Shown piece after piece: positions 44,802-58,998 of a stretch of 64,000 nucleotides of DNA (position 1 is the stretch's first letter; every line of letters begins with the position of its first letter). The position numbers and the translations under genes were made by a program. Source of the stretch: Phytopseudomonas punonensis (GTDB lineage: Bacteria; Pseudomonadota; Gammaproteobacteria; Pseudomonadales; Pseudomonadaceae); NCBI RefSeq assembly GCF_900142655.1, contig NZ_FRBQ01000001.1, positions 2,115 to 66,114 on the forward strand, written 5' to 3'. Below the pieces are notes generated by a model, which was not told the origin of the DNA, did no database searches, and saw nothing but the letters and a program-made list of their open reading frames with translations.

Positions 44802-45581
44802 TCAGGCAGCCGGCTTGCCGTCCTGCTCCTTGCAGACACCCGCGAAATCTTCATCGCGCAGCTGCGGCATATCTTTGGCGCAGTAATCACTACCGAGCTT
44901 GCCGAGCGCGCCGCAAATACCTTCGAGCCGGTTGTCGACCGCGTGCAGATGATCGAGCAACTGGCCAATGGCACGCGCCACCGGGTCTGGCATGTCCTGG
45001 CTGACGCCATAGGCATCGAAACCGAGCTTGTCGGCGATCGCCTGGCGCTGCGCTTCAAGACCGTCATCGCCCTTGATGATGATTTTCGCTGGAATGCCGA
45101 CTGCTGTGGCACCTGCCGGAACCGCCTTGGTAACGACCGCATTGGAGCCGATCTTGGCACCCGCACCGACCGTAAAAGGCCCAAGCACCTTGGCACCAGC
45201 GCCCACCACCACACCATCTTCGAGCGTTGGGTGGCGCTTGCCCTTGTTCCAACTGGTGCCACCCAGGGTCACACCCTGGTAGAGCGTCACGTCATCGCCA
45301 ATTTCGGCAGTTTCACCAATGACGATGCCCATCCCGTGATCGATGAAAAAACGCCGACCAATCACCGCCCCCGGATGAATTTCGATACCGGTCAGCCAAC
45401 GACTAAAGTTCGACACGCCCCGCGCCAGCCACTTCCAGCCAGAGCCCCACAGCGCATGGGCCGCGCGATGCAGCCACACCGCGTGCAGTCCGGGGTAGCA
45501 GGTCACCACCTCGAAGGCATTGCGCGCAGCCGGGTCACGATGAAAAACACCCTGGATATCTTCTCGCATGCGCTCAAACAT
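44802..45581 (-). CDS. cysE: Serine O-acetyltransferase
   Basis: 259 residues. Catalyses the first step of cysteine synthesis from serine and acetyl-CoA. N-terminal helical domain and a left-handed beta-helix of hexapeptide repeats ([38 protein letters not shown]). ATG 45581 ([10 protein letters not shown]) fits the family length. It starts within the last bases of trmJ, ahead of iscR, a sensible link of cysteine supply with IscS. Confidence 0.96.
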   Translation of the reverse strand: MFERMREDIQGVFHRDPAARNAFEVVTCYPGLHAVWLHRAAHALWGSGWKWLARGVSNFSRWLTGIEIHPGAVIGRRFFIDHGMGIVIGETAEIGDDVTLYQGVTLGGTSWNKGKRHPTLEDGVVVGAGAKVLGPFTVGAGAKIGSNAVVTKAVPAGATAVGIPAKIIIKGDDGLEAQRQAIADKLGFDAYGVSQDMPDPVARAIGQLLDHLHAVDNRLEGICGALGKLGSDYCAKDMPQLRDEDFAGVCKEQDGKPAA

Positions 45582-46365
45582 CGACCTTTCCTCGCTTATG
45601 GTGCTCACCGCGCGCCGCCTTGAGTGTTTCGGTCAGGATGCCGCGCAAAATGTTCATTTCCAGACGGGTCACTTCACTGCGTCCATACAAACGCCGCAGG
45701 CGACTCATCAGGTGTCGCGGGCTGGCAGGATCCAGAAAGCCGATTTCCACCAGCGACTTTTCCAGGTGCCCATAAAAGGACTCCATTTCATCCGCCGTCA
45801 CCGGCTGATCACCCTCATCGACAACCACCTCCTCACGAACAGGCACTGGTACCGCTTCTAGCGCCAGGGCTGCCATGCGCACCTCATAGGTCAAAACCTG
45901 CACCGCAGCAGCCAGATTCAGCGAGCTGAATGCCGGATCGGAGGGGATATGCACGTGAAAATGACAGCGCTGCAGCTCTTCGTTGGTCAGACCAGCATGC
46001 TCGCGCCCGAATACCAGCGCCACCTCGCCACCCTCGCCTGCCTTCTGCACCGCCGCCACGCCACATTCGCGCGGGTCGATCAGCGGCCAGGGGATACGCC
46101 GCTCACGAGCACTGGTTCCGAACGCCACGCTGCATCCGACCAAGGCATCCTCAAGACAGGAGACCACCTGCGCGGAGTCGAGAATATCGGTGGCGCCCGA
46201 AGCCCTTGCCACCGCCTCTTCACTGGGAAACTGGCGCGGCTCGACCAGTATCAATCGAGACAGCCCCATGTTTTTCATGGCCCTGGCCACCCCGCCGATA
46301 TTGCCGGGATGACTGGTGTTGACCAGTACCACTCGAATGTTCTGCAGCAAGGTAAACGCCCGCAT
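45574..46365 (-). CDS. trmJ: tRNA (cytidine/uridine-2'-O-)-methyltransferase TrmJ
   Basis: 263 residues, SPOUT superfamily: [54 protein letters not shown] and [13 protein letters not shown] form the SAM-binding knot. Methylates ribose at position 32 of tRNAs. Divergent from suhB and overlapping cysE by 8 bp. Confidence 0.95.
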   Translation of the reverse strand: MRAFTLLQNIRVVLVNTSHPGNIGGVARAMKNMGLSRLILVEPRQFPSEEAVARASGATDILDSAQVVSCLEDALVGCSVAFGTSARERRIPWPLIDPRECGVAAVQKAGEGGEVALVFGREHAGLTNEELQRCHFHVHIPSDPAFSSLNLAAAVQVLTYEVRMAALALEAVPVPVREEVVVDEGDQPVTADEMESFYGHLEKSLVEIGFLDPASPRHLMSRLRRLYGRSEVTRLEMNILRGILTETLKAARGEHHKRGKVDV

Positions 46366-46493
46366 CGGATAAATAAGGTGACAAATCTTACATAAGCCCC
46401 TTCCTTTACGCCACGCGGTACACGGCCGGCACTTACCGCCCGAATCTTTTCTGCTAGAATGGCCGGCTTTATTACGACCCCAGGTGAACCTCC

Positions 46494-47309
46494 ATGCAGC
46501 CCATGCTGAATATCGCCCTGCGCGCCGCCCGCAGCGCCGGTGAAATGATCTTCCGCTCCATCGAACGCCTGGATGTCATCTCGGTGGATGAAAAGGATGC
46601 CAAGGACTACGTGACTGAGATCGATCGCAGCGCCGAGCTGATGATCGTGCAGGCGCTGCGCAAGGCGTACCCGACTCACAGCTTCCTTGGCGAAGAAGGC
46701 GGACTGCTCGAAGGCAGTGGCGAAGGCGCTGACTATCAGTGGATCATCGACCCGCTCGACGGCACCACCAACTTCGTCCGCGGCGTTCCGCACTTCGCCG
46801 TGAGCGTGGCCTGCAAATACCGCGGCCGCCTCGAGCACGCCGTGATCATCGATCCGGTTCGCCAGGAAGAATTCACCGCCAGCCGCGGCCGCGGCGCAGC
46901 CCTGAACGGTCGCCGCCTGCGCGTCAGCACCCGCAAGAGCCTGGACGGCGCACTGCTGGGCACCGGCTTCCCGTTCCGCAATGAGCAACTGGACAACCTC
47001 GAGAACTATCTGGGCATGTTCCGCAGCCTGGTCGGCCAAACTGCCGGTGTTCGCCGCGCTGGCGCCGCCAGCCTTGACCTGGCCTACGTTGCCGCCGGCC
47101 GTTTCGATGCGTTCTGGGAATTCGGCCTGTCCGAGTGGGACATGGCTGCGGGCGCCCTGCTGATTCAGGAAGCAGGCGGCCTGGTCAGCGACTTCAGCGG
47201 CGGTCATGAATTCCTCGAGAAGGGTCAGATCGTTGCTGGCAACACTAAGTGCTTCAAAGCCGTCCTGACCGCGATTCAGCCGCACCTGTCGGCCTCGCTC
47301 AAGCGCTAA
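46494..47309 (+). CDS. suhB: Inositol-1-monophosphatase SuhB
   Basis: 271 residues. Metal-binding motifs GEEGG, DPLDGTTNF and WDMAAGALLIQEAGG are intact. Besides phosphatase activity, SuhB homologues take part in rRNA antitermination in enterics and in virulence control in Pseudomonas aeruginosa. A TAGAAT -10 element lies at 46455-46460. Followed by a strong terminator. Confidence 0.96.
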   Translation: MQPMLNIALRAARSAGEMIFRSIERLDVISVDEKDAKDYVTEIDRSAELMIVQALRKAYPTHSFLGEEGGLLEGSGEGADYQWIIDPLDGTTNFVRGVPHFAVSVACKYRGRLEHAVIIDPVRQEEFTASRGRGAALNGRRLRVSTRKSLDGALLGTGFPFRNEQLDNLENYLGMFRSLVGQTAGVRRAGAASLDLAYVAAGRFDAFWEFGLSEWDMAAGALLIQEAGGLVSDFSGGHEFLEKGQIVAGNTKCFKAVLTAIQPHLSASLKR

Positions 47310-47321
47310 CAGCAGCTCAAT

Positions 47322-47349
47322 AAAAAACCGGCCTTGTGCCGGTTTTTTA
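47322..47349 (+). terminator. Terminator of suhB
   Basis: AAAAAACCGGC / GCCGGTTTTTT hairpin with a 5-nt loop, 12 bp past the stop. Confidence 0.95.
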
Positions 47350-47357
47350 TTGCCCAT

Positions 47358-47386
47358 GAAAAAGGCGCTCCGAAGAGCGCCTTTTA
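47358..47386 (-). terminator. Terminator of the glycine-zipper gene
   Basis: AAAAGGCGCTC / GAGCGCCTTTT stem with a short loop, giving a T-run on the minus strand just after the stop of the gene at 47402. Confidence 0.9.
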
Positions 47387-47401
47387 ATCCAGCTAGACGA
47401 A

Positions 47402-47944
47402 TTACTCGTCAGCCTCGGAGCTGGCAACTACAACCTTGCCGTCACGAACCGGGATTTTGCTGCCCGGTTCTTCATCCATACGCACGCGGCCAACCTTGCC
47501 ATCCAGATCGTATTTCACATCGTAACCAACGATCTTCTCACTGGTGTCGTTGACGGTTTTGCAACGGGTTTCGGTGGTAGTGTAGGTGTCACGCGCCTGC
47601 ATGCCTTCCTGCACCTTGTTACCAGCATAACCACCACCTACAGCACCGGCGACAGTCGCAATTTTCTTACCGTTACCACCGCCCACCTGATTGCCCAGCA
47701 GGCCGCCGACCACGGCACCGATTGCGGTACCGGCGATCTGGTGTTGATCCTGTACGGGACGCTGACGGGTCACGGCAACGTCACGGCATTCTTCACGCGG
47801 GGTCTTGATGGTTTCGGTTACCGGCTTGACTGCCAGCACCTCGGCATACTTCGGCCCGCCGACCAAACTGTAGGTCGCGACAGCGCCACCCGCAGTAACA
47901 CCGACGGCACCCAGTACAGCACCAACCAACAATGACTTGTTCAT
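47402..47944 (-). CDS. Glycine-zipper 2TM-domain envelope protein
   Basis: 180 residues. An N-terminal hydrophobic export or anchor segment (LLVGAVLGAVGVTAGGAVATYSLVGG) and a glycine zipper (~70-110: AGTAIGAVVGGLLGNQVGGGNGKKIATVAGAVGGGYAG), as in the Rickettsia 17-kDa surface-antigen family. Likely an outer-membrane or periplasmic structural protein. No lipobox Cys is seen. Monocistronic, with terminators on each side. Confidence 0.85.
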   Translation of the reverse strand: MNKSLLVGAVLGAVGVTAGGAVATYSLVGGPKYAEVLAVKPVTETIKTPREECRDVAVTRQRPVQDQHQIAGTAIGAVVGGLLGNQVGGGNGKKIATVAGAVGGGYAGNKVQEGMQARDTYTTTETRCKTVNDTSEKIVGYDVKYDLDGKVGRVRMDEEPGSKIPVRDGKVVVASSEADE

Positions 47945-48000
47945 GCGATTCTCCTGATCACAACGCAGCGCCTATGCGCCTTACTCCCAGCCTTGGAAAT

Positions 48001-48036
48001 GCAAAACGGGCGACAAGTTCCCTTGTCGCCCGTCTT
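48001..48036 (-). terminator. Terminator of the secDF operon
   Basis: ACGGGCGACAAG / CTTGTCGCCCGT perfect 12-bp stem with a 4-nt loop, followed by TTTTGCATTT on the minus strand; 33 bp past the secF stop. Confidence 0.93.
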
Positions 48037-48068
48037 TAGTGACGTGCAGATGATGAACGAATCACGCT

Positions 48069-48986
48069 TTATGGGCGATCGTCGACACCCTCAGCATCAG
48101 CCGCTGGAGGAATCAGATCCTCAGAGGTCAGCTTCAACCAGATGAGCACCGGCGCACTGATATATACCGAAGAGTAGGTACCCACTACCACACCGATCAG
48201 CAGGGTTAACGCGAAGCCGCCCAGGCTGTCACCACCGAATACCAGCAACGCGATCAGCGCCAAGGCGGTCGACAGCGACGTAGCAATGGTACGCAATAAG
48301 GTCTGAGTCACCGAAACGTCAATATTTTCGATAATGTCGGCCTTGCGCATCACTCTGAAGTTTTCGCGAATGCGGTCGTAGATGATGATGGTGTCGTTCA
48401 GCGAGTAGCCGACCATCGCCAGCACAGCAGCCAACACGGTAAGGTCGAACGGCACCTTGAAGAAGGCCAAGATGCCGAGCGTAACGATGATGTCGTGAGC
48501 CAGGGAACCGACTGCGCCGACGCCGAACTTCCACTGGAAGCGAAAGGCCAGGTACAGCAGGATGCCTCCCAGCGCCAGCAGCATGGCCAGGCCGCCCTGG
48601 TCACGCAGCTCCTCACCCACCTGCGGGCCGACGAATTCGACGCGCTTCACCTCGAACGAGGTATCGTCGATCTTGCGTAGTGCGGTGGCCACTTCATTGC
48701 CCAGGTCAGGCGAATCACCGGCCAGACGAACCAGTACGTCGGTGGTGGAGCCGAAGCTCTGCACAACGGCGTCGCTGTAACCGACCTGGCCAAGCTCACG
48801 CTTGATCAGCTCCAGATCAGCCGGCTTATCGTAAGTCAGCTCGATCAGCGTACCGCCAGTGAAATCCAGACCGAAATTGAGGCCATGCTTGAACAGGCTA
48901 CCCAGGCCGATGAGGCTGATAACCACGGTAATGGCGAACGCGATGTTGCGTATCGCCATGAAGGGAATGCGGGTTGGCAACTTCAT
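48069..48986 (-). CDS. secF: Protein translocase subunit SecF
   Basis: 305 residues, six membrane helices with a large first periplasmic loop. FGLDFTGGTLIEL and GYSLNDTIIIYDRIREN are the signature blocks. With SecD it uses the proton gradient to pull exported proteins through SecYEG. 9 bp after secD. Confidence 0.97.
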   Translation of the reverse strand: MKLPTRIPFMAIRNIAFAITVVISLIGLGSLFKHGLNFGLDFTGGTLIELTYDKPADLELIKRELGQVGYSDAVVQSFGSTTDVLVRLAGDSPDLGNEVATALRKIDDTSFEVKRVEFVGPQVGEELRDQGGLAMLLALGGILLYLAFRFQWKFGVGAVGSLAHDIIVTLGILAFFKVPFDLTVLAAVLAMVGYSLNDTIIIYDRIRENFRVMRKADIIENIDVSVTQTLLRTIATSLSTALALIALLVFGGDSLGGFALTLLIGVVVGTYSSVYISAPVLIWLKLTSEDLIPPAADAEGVDDRP

Positions 48987-48995
48987 GACTTCACC

Positions 48996-50864
48996 TTAAA
49001 TCCACAATTTCTTGAAGTTACGGCCACCGAAGATCAGGTTGACCATGCCACGGGTGAACATGATCGCCGTGAACATCGAGGTAATAATGCCCAGCGACAA
49101 CGTTACCGCGAACCCTTTCACCGGACCGGTGCCCAGCGCGAACAGAATCGCGCCAACCAACAGGGTGGTCAGGTTACTGTCGAGAATTGCCGAATAGGCG
49201 CGATCGAAACCTTCATGTATCGCCCGCTGAACCGATAGACCCCTGGCCAGCTCTTCGCGAATCCGCGAGAAGATAAGCACGTTGGCGTCGACCGCCATAC
49301 CCAGCGTCAGCACGATACCGGCAATGCCCGGAAGCGTCAGCGTGGCACCGATCACCGACATCAGGCCGACCAGCAGGGTCAGGTTGAACGCCAGCGCCAC
49401 GGTGGCCAGCACACCAAAGAAGCGGTAGATAGCGATAATGAACAGCGATACGAAGATCATCGCCCACTCGGTGGACTCGATGCCCTTGACGATGTTTTCG
49501 GCACCCAGGCTAGGGCCAATGGTGCGCTCTTCAGCGAAGTACATCGGCGCAGCCAGACCACCAGCGCGCAACAACAGCGCCAGCTCGGACGACTCGCCCT
49601 GGCCATTCAGACCAGTGATACGGAATTGACTACCCAACGGCGACTGAATGGTCGCCAGACTGATGATTTGCTTTTCTTCCTTGAAGGAGTCGACCTGCAC
49701 TTCCTTCTCGACGCCATCGACTATCTGTTTGACATAGCGCGTCTGCGGGCGCTGCTCGATGAATATCACCGCCATACTGCGCCCGACATTGGTGCGGGTC
49801 GCGCGGTTCATCAGGTCACCGCCGTGACCATCCAGACGGATGTTCACTTGCGGGCGACCATTCTCGTCAAAGCTGGCCTGAGCGTCGGTCACCTGGTCAC
49901 CGGTGATGATCAGCTCACGCTCGAGCTGCACTGGCGGACGACCTTCCTCACGGAAACCGAACTGCTCGGTAGTGCCGCGCGGCGCATTTGGATCAGCCGC
50001 CAGACGGAACTCAAGGTTAGCGGTCTTGCCGAGAATACGCTTGGCTTCGGCAGTGTCCTGCACGCCTGGCAACTCGACCACGATGCGGTTGGCGCCTTGG
50101 CGCTGCACCAGAGGCTCGGCAACGCCCAGTTCGTTGACCCGGTTACGCACGGTGGTCAAGTTCTGGCGAATCGAGTACTCACGAATTTCGGCGATCTTGG
50201 CCGGCGTCAGGGTGACGCGCAGCACCTGCTGGCCACCACGCTCCTGAGCGTTGAGCTCAAAATCCTTGTAATCCTTGCGGATCAGTTGCTCGGCCTTGTC
50301 CAGCGTGTCGCTGTCCGCGAAGCCCAGCTGAATGGCGCCGCCTTGCTGCGGCATGCTGCGATAACGCACACGTTCCTTACGCAGAAGGCTCTTGAGCTCA
50401 CCCTCGTAAACCTGGCGACGAACTTCCAGAGCCTTGTCCATATCGACTTCGAGCAGGAAGTGCACACCGCCGGACAGGTCGAGACCAAGCTTCATAGGGC
50501 TCGCGCCGACCTTGCGCAGCCACTCGGGGGTGGTCTGTGCCAGGTTCAGGGCGACTACGTAATTGTCGCCGAGCGCCTTGCGCACGACATCCTTGGCCGG
50601 CAGCTGGTCGCCTTGGCTAGTCAGGCGAATCAGGCCGCTACGGCCATGCTCGCCAACGCTCGATGCCTTGACCTCGATGCCCGCCTCGCTCAGCGATTTG
50701 CTGACGCGGTCGAGATCGGCTTGAGCGATGGTCTGCGCTGAGCTGGCCCCGCTGATCTGGATCGCCGGATCATCGGGGTAAAGATTAGGTGCGGAATAAA
50801 TCAGACTGATGATCAGCACAGCTGCGATCAGCAGGTACTTCCACAAAGGGTATTTGTTGAGCAT
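48996..50864 (-). CDS. secD: Protein translocase subunit SecD
   Basis: 622 residues. First helix near residues 7-27, large periplasmic P1 domain (LGLDLSGGVHFLLEVDM; VVELPGVQDTAEAKRILGKTA), and five C-terminal helices with GMAVDANVLIFSRIREE. ATG 50864. A perfect 11-bp palindrome stands 22 bp upstream of its start. Confidence 0.97.
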   Translation of the reverse strand: MLNKYPLWKYLLIAAVLIISLIYSAPNLYPDDPAIQISGASSAQTIAQADLDRVSKSLSEAGIEVKASSVGEHGRSGLIRLTSQGDQLPAKDVVRKALGDNYVVALNLAQTTPEWLRKVGASPMKLGLDLSGGVHFLLEVDMDKALEVRRQVYEGELKSLLRKERVRYRSMPQQGGAIQLGFADSDTLDKAEQLIRKDYKDFELNAQERGGQQVLRVTLTPAKIAEIREYSIRQNLTTVRNRVNELGVAEPLVQRQGANRIVVELPGVQDTAEAKRILGKTANLEFRLAADPNAPRGTTEQFGFREEGRPPVQLERELIITGDQVTDAQASFDENGRPQVNIRLDGHGGDLMNRATRTNVGRSMAVIFIEQRPQTRYVKQIVDGVEKEVQVDSFKEEKQIISLATIQSPLGSQFRITGLNGQGESSELALLLRAGGLAAPMYFAEERTIGPSLGAENIVKGIESTEWAMIFVSLFIIAIYRFFGVLATVALAFNLTLLVGLMSVIGATLTLPGIAGIVLTLGMAVDANVLIFSRIREELARGLSVQRAIHEGFDRAYSAILDSNLTTLLVGAILFALGTGPVKGFAVTLSLGIITSMFTAIMFTRGMVNLIFGGRNFKKLWI

Positions 50865-50886
50865 GAATGACGCCGCCCGCTTATGA

Positions 50887-50911
50887 CGCGGGGCGCAATG
50901 TGCGCCCCGCG
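50887..50911. repeat. Perfect palindrome in the secD leader
   Basis: CGCGGGGCGCA and TGCGCCCCGCG around a 3-nt loop: an 11-bp, almost pure GC stem just ahead of the secD start. It could terminate yajC transcripts, but no T-tract follows. Confidence 0.75.
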
Positions 50912-50937
50912 GGATGGATAAAACTGGAACAGAGACT

Positions 50938-51050
50938 TAACAAACCGCTGAAAAACGTAGGCGCGGCAGCCAGCGCTAGGCAGAGAAAGGCGAGGAAGCG
51001 GTCGGAGTCGCGAACGACTTTACTGGTGTAAATGAGCATTCCGAGCCTGT
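50938..51050 (-). repeat. Dispersed intergenic element, copy A
   Basis: Its core 50989-51031 is the reverse complement of 63341-63385, with about four mismatches in ~45 bases by eye (shared TACACCAGTAAAGTCG and CGCGACTCCGACCGC blocks). The wider copy begins with AACAAACCGCTGAAAAACG. It lies between yajC and secD; the short open frame across it is spurious. Confidence 0.7.
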
Positions 51051-51093
51051 CTCTAACGCAGCGATGGCAGCGCAGGTAGTTTTTCAACCGTGA

Positions 51094-51429
51094 TCAGATG
51101 GCTTTCAGCGTGCCCTTGGGCAGAGTTGCCGCAACGGCTGCTTTCTGGATCTTCAGCTCAACGGTGTCGGACACTTCGATAACCACGAAGTCGTCGCTCA
51201 CCTTCGAAACCTTGCCGGCTATACCACCAGAGGTCACCACTTCGTCACCTTTTTGCAGGTTACCGAGCAGGCTCTTGTGATCCTTGGCGCGTTTGGCCTG
51301 AGGCCGCCAGATCATCAGATAGAAGATGACCAGAAAGCCGACCAGGAAGATCCACTCGAAACCGGTACCGGCTGGGCCGGCAGCAGGGCCAGCGGCATCA
51401 GCGTAGGCAGCGGGAATAAAAAAGCTCAT
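51094..51429 (-). CDS. yajC: Sec translocon accessory protein YajC
   Basis: 111 residues. One N-terminal membrane helix (FEWIFLVGFLVIFYLMIW) then a small cytoplasmic domain (LLGNLQKGDEVVTSGGIAGKV). ATG 51429 (MSFFIPAAYAD) is preferred: the open frame extends ~67 codons further but that stretch is not conserved-looking. SecDF partner, in the usual tgt-yajC-secD-secF order. Confidence 0.95.
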   Translation of the reverse strand: MSFFIPAAYADAAGPAAGPAGTGFEWIFLVGFLVIFYLMIWRPQAKRAKDHKSLLGNLQKGDEVVTSGGIAGKVSKVSDDFVVIEVSDTVELKIQKAAVAATLPKGTLKAI

Positions 51430-51467
51430 TTGACACTCCTGTTGAAAGATATTTTGGCCATCGAAAA

Positions 51468-53647
<2,180 letters not shown>

Positions 53648-53718
53648 GATGGAAAAGGTGTCGTACTGCAGGGCGGAGCAGCTTACCGGAATTCCCGTAA
53701 TCTGACCACGCAAGTGCA

Positions 53719-53747
53719 TTGACCAATGGCATCTTGCTCCCTATACT
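53719..53747 (+). promoter_or_regulatory. Sigma-70 promoter of tRNA-Leu
   Basis: TTGACC (53719-53724) and TATACT (53742-53747) with a 17-bp spacer, 13 bp before the tRNA and followed by a GC-rich discriminator. Confidence 0.8.
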
Positions 53748-53760
53748 GCGCCGCCATTGT

Positions 53761-53845
53761 GCCCCGGTGGCGGAACCGGTAGACGCGGCGGATTCAAAAT
53801 CCGTTTTCGAAAGAAGTGGGAGTTCGAGTCTCCCCCGGGGCACCA
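53761..53845 (+). tRNA. tRNA-Leu (CAA)
   Basis: Class II tRNA: acceptor GCCCCGG/CCGGGGC, anticodon stem GCGGA/TCCGT around TTCAAAA (anticodon CAA), a long variable arm (TTTCGAAAGAAGTG region), T-loop TTCGAGT and encoded CCA (53843-53845). Confidence 0.95.
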
Positions 53846-54189
53846 TATATCCTTCAACTGTTACCAGCTTGTGACAGTTCGCACTAAAACAGTGCCGTGC
53901 ATCGCCTCGATGCACATGCTTCGTCCATTATAAAAACCCATCACAAATCAGCCCCAAAGACTCGCGAAATTTACGTGGGTTTATGCGTGCCCGAGGGGTT
54001 GGCATTTGCGCAAAAGTTAGCGTAGAGTTCAGCCACTGTGTTTGCATGGGTCGCCGAAATTCGTGACCTGATGCAGTAGATCGATCCAGATCCGCTACAT
54101 CCCGTTCGACTTCCAACACTCCTTGCAACCAGTCTTCAGTCCTCTACACATGGAGGCTGTCATCAACTCTAGTTCCAAGGAAATGAAAC
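53846..54189. other. Long leader/intergenic region before the cold-shock gene
   Basis: 344 bp with no supportable gene. It contains a perfect 8-bp inverted repeat (GTGCATCG 53897-53904 / CGATGCAC 53908-53915) and probably a long 5' leader of the cold-shock mRNA, as in other csp genes. No terminator with a T-run was seen directly after the tRNA. Confidence 0.55.
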
Positions 54190-54402
54190 ATGTCGAATCG
54201 TCAGAACGGTACCGTCAAGTGGTTTAACGACGAGAAAGGTTTTGGTTTTATCACTCCAGAAAGCGGTCCGGATCTGTTCGTACATTTCCGCGCTATCGAA
54301 GGTAACGGCTTCAAGAGCCTGAAAGAAGGCCAGAAAGTTAGCTTCGTTGCTGTACAAGGTCAAAAAGGCATGCAGGCTGACCAGGTTCAAGTCCAGGAAT
54401 AA
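54190..54402 (+). CDS. CspA-family cold-shock protein
   Basis: 70-residue OB-fold nucleic-acid chaperone. RNP1 (KGFGFITP) and RNP2 (DLFVHF) motifs are intact, preceded by [15 protein letters not shown] precedes ATG 54190. Probably binds single-stranded RNA. Several paralogues are usual, so no symbol is given. Confidence 0.96.
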   Translation: MSNRQNGTVKWFNDEKGFGFITPESGPDLFVHFRAIEGNGFKSLKEGQKVSFVAVQGQKGMQADQVQVQE

Positions 54403-54412
54403 GCCGCTGCTC

Positions 54413-54446
54413 AAAAAACCCCTGACTCACGTCAGGGGTTTTTTTA
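54413..54446 (+). terminator. Terminator of the cold-shock gene
   Basis: AACCCCTGAC / GTCAGGGGTT stem, TCAC loop, followed by seven T. Confidence 0.95.
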
Positions 54447-54496
54447 TGCCCGCAACTTAGTATCCGCTCTCCATGCGCCCTTTTCATGAGCACCCC

Positions 54497-54991
54497 ATGT
54501 CCAAACCTGCGTTACGCCCGCAAGGCGACTATCAGCCTGCCGGCCTAAGCCGCCGCCTGGCTGCGATGCTGTACGACAGCTTTCTGTGCATTGCCCTGCT
54601 TATCGTCGTCGCCTTCGCCTACAAGCTGATTCAGATGGGCATCTACGGCGAGACGCAGCTACGGCAATGGTCGGACGCTGGCGCTCTGGACGGCGATCCA
54701 CTGCTTTCCACCCTGCTGCTGTTCAGCCTGTTCGGTTTTTTCGCCAAGTTCTGGACACATGGTGGGCAGACACTGGGCATGCAGGTATGGGGCATCCGCG
54801 TACAAAATGCAGACGGCACCGCAATCAGCCTCTGGCAGGCACTGCTGCGCTTTCTGGTGGCGATACTTTCCGGACTGATGCTGGGCCTGGGCTATCTGTG
54901 GGTGCTGTTCGACAGCCGCAAGCGCAGCTGGCATGACCTGTACTCGAACAGCATCACGGTGCAGCTGCCAAAGCATGCGCACCGTAAATAG
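54497..54991 (+). CDS. RDD-family membrane protein
   Basis: 164 residues. The RDD signature RRLAAMLYDSFLCIALLIVVAF and later helices FWTHGGQTLGMQVWGIRVQNADG and LLRFLVAILSGLMLGLGYLWVLFDSRKRSWHD. Three or four membrane segments, function unknown (some RDD proteins act in ion or proton antiport). ATG 54497 (MSKPALRPQGDY) is likelier than ATG 54473, which lacks a ribosome site. Convergent with lptG. Confidence 0.85.
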   Translation: MSKPALRPQGDYQPAGLSRRLAAMLYDSFLCIALLIVVAFAYKLIQMGIYGETQLRQWSDAGALDGDPLLSTLLLFSLFGFFAKFWTHGGQTLGMQVWGIRVQNADGTAISLWQALLRFLVAILSGLMLGLGYLWVLFDSRKRSWHDLYSNSITVQLPKHAHRK

Positions 54992-55076
54992 CAGCAAGCG
55001 TAGAAATCACCGCGAGCGCGGGATAAGAGACGAAGAGTGAAACTGCGCACCTGCCTTACGACAGGTGCGCGACGGA

Positions 55077-56130
55077 TCAGCCGGCCCTGCGAAGCAACCA
55101 GAGCCCGCCAATCGCGCAGATACCTGCTGGAATCAGCACGGCAAGCAGCGGCGAGAAGCCGAATACCAGGCTCGCTGGCCCGAGCAGATCCTGGGCGATG
55201 CGGAATACGAAGCCCACCAGTACGCCGGTGAACACTCGCTGCCCCAGCGTCACCGAGCGCAGCGGACCAAAGATGAAGGAGATGGCCATCAGCACCAGCG
55301 CAGCGGTGACCAGCGGCTGCAGCACTTTGGTCCAGAACGCCAGCCAGTAATTACCGTTGTTCAGGCCCTGCTCTTTCAGGTAATGGATGTAGCTCCACAA
55401 GCCAGTGACCGACAGCGCTTCAGGCTCCAGCACCACAGTGCCGAGCAATTGCGGGCTGAGTTCGATATCCCAGCGCTCGGTCGGCGCCTTGACTACCTCG
55501 GTACGGCGATCATGGAACAGCGTGGTCGCTACATCTTCCAGCTCCCAATAATTGCCTTCATAGGTCGCACGACGCGCGAAGCTCGACGACTCCAACTGGC
55601 GCTTATCGTCGAAGCGATAGCGGGTCACGCCAAACAGCACACCACCGGGCTGCACGGCGTTGATGTGCACGAACTCCTGGCCCTGACGGTGCCACAAGCC
55701 GCGCTTGGCAGTTTGCGCTTCGCCACCACCCTGCGCCATGGAGCGGCTGGCCTGCGCCTGGTTTTCGGTCCAGGGCGCCACGTATTCACCGATCAGAATG
55801 CCCACCAGCATCAGCGCCAGCATGGGTTTCATCACGCCCCAGACGATACGACCGATGGACACACCAGCTGCACGCATGATGGTCAGCTCGCTGTTACTGG
55901 CCAGCGTACCCAGGCCGATCAGGCACCCCACCAGCGCCGCCATCGGCAGCATGTCGTAGATACGCCGCGGTGCGGTCAGCAGTACGTACCAGAGTGCGTC
56001 GCCGATGCCATAGCTGCCCTCGATATCGCCCAACTCGTCGATGAACGCGAACAGCAGCGCCAGGCCGACGATGATGCCGAGCACAGCCAGAATGGCGAAC
56101 AGCACCTGCACGCCGATGTAACGATCCAGC

Positions 56131-56138
<8 letters not shown>
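55077..56138 (-). CDS. lptG: LPS export permease LptG
   Basis: 353 residues. Six membrane helices and a periplasmic beta-jellyroll; MVKLDRYIGVQVLFAILAVLGI and TNSELTIMRAAGVS-like ASNSELTIMRAAGVSIGRI are family blocks. With LptF and LptB2 it extracts LPS from the inner membrane. GTG start at 56138, overlapping lptF by 8 bp. Confidence 0.95.
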
Positions 56139-58875
<2,737 letters not shown>

Positions 58876-58888
58876 TCGCCGGTGACCC

Positions 58889-58914
58889 GAGGGTGGCCGT
58901 CCCTGGCCACCCTC
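58889..58914 (+). terminator. Hairpin after pepA
   Basis: GAGGGTGGCC / GGCCACCCTC perfect 10-bp stem with a 6-nt loop, 13 bp past the stop; no T-run, so termination may be partial. Confidence 0.5.
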
Positions 58915-58998
58915 ACCCGCCGATGACGCAAGCCTGTCTGCTGACCTCCACTGCGCTTTTCGCTTGAAGCTTTCTGCTTGAAGCCCGACACTTTGCAC

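Noticed and set aside
50881-51087. 68-codon minus-strand frame between yajC and secD
   Set aside because: It coincides with the dispersed repeat and the secD palindrome; no ribosome site.
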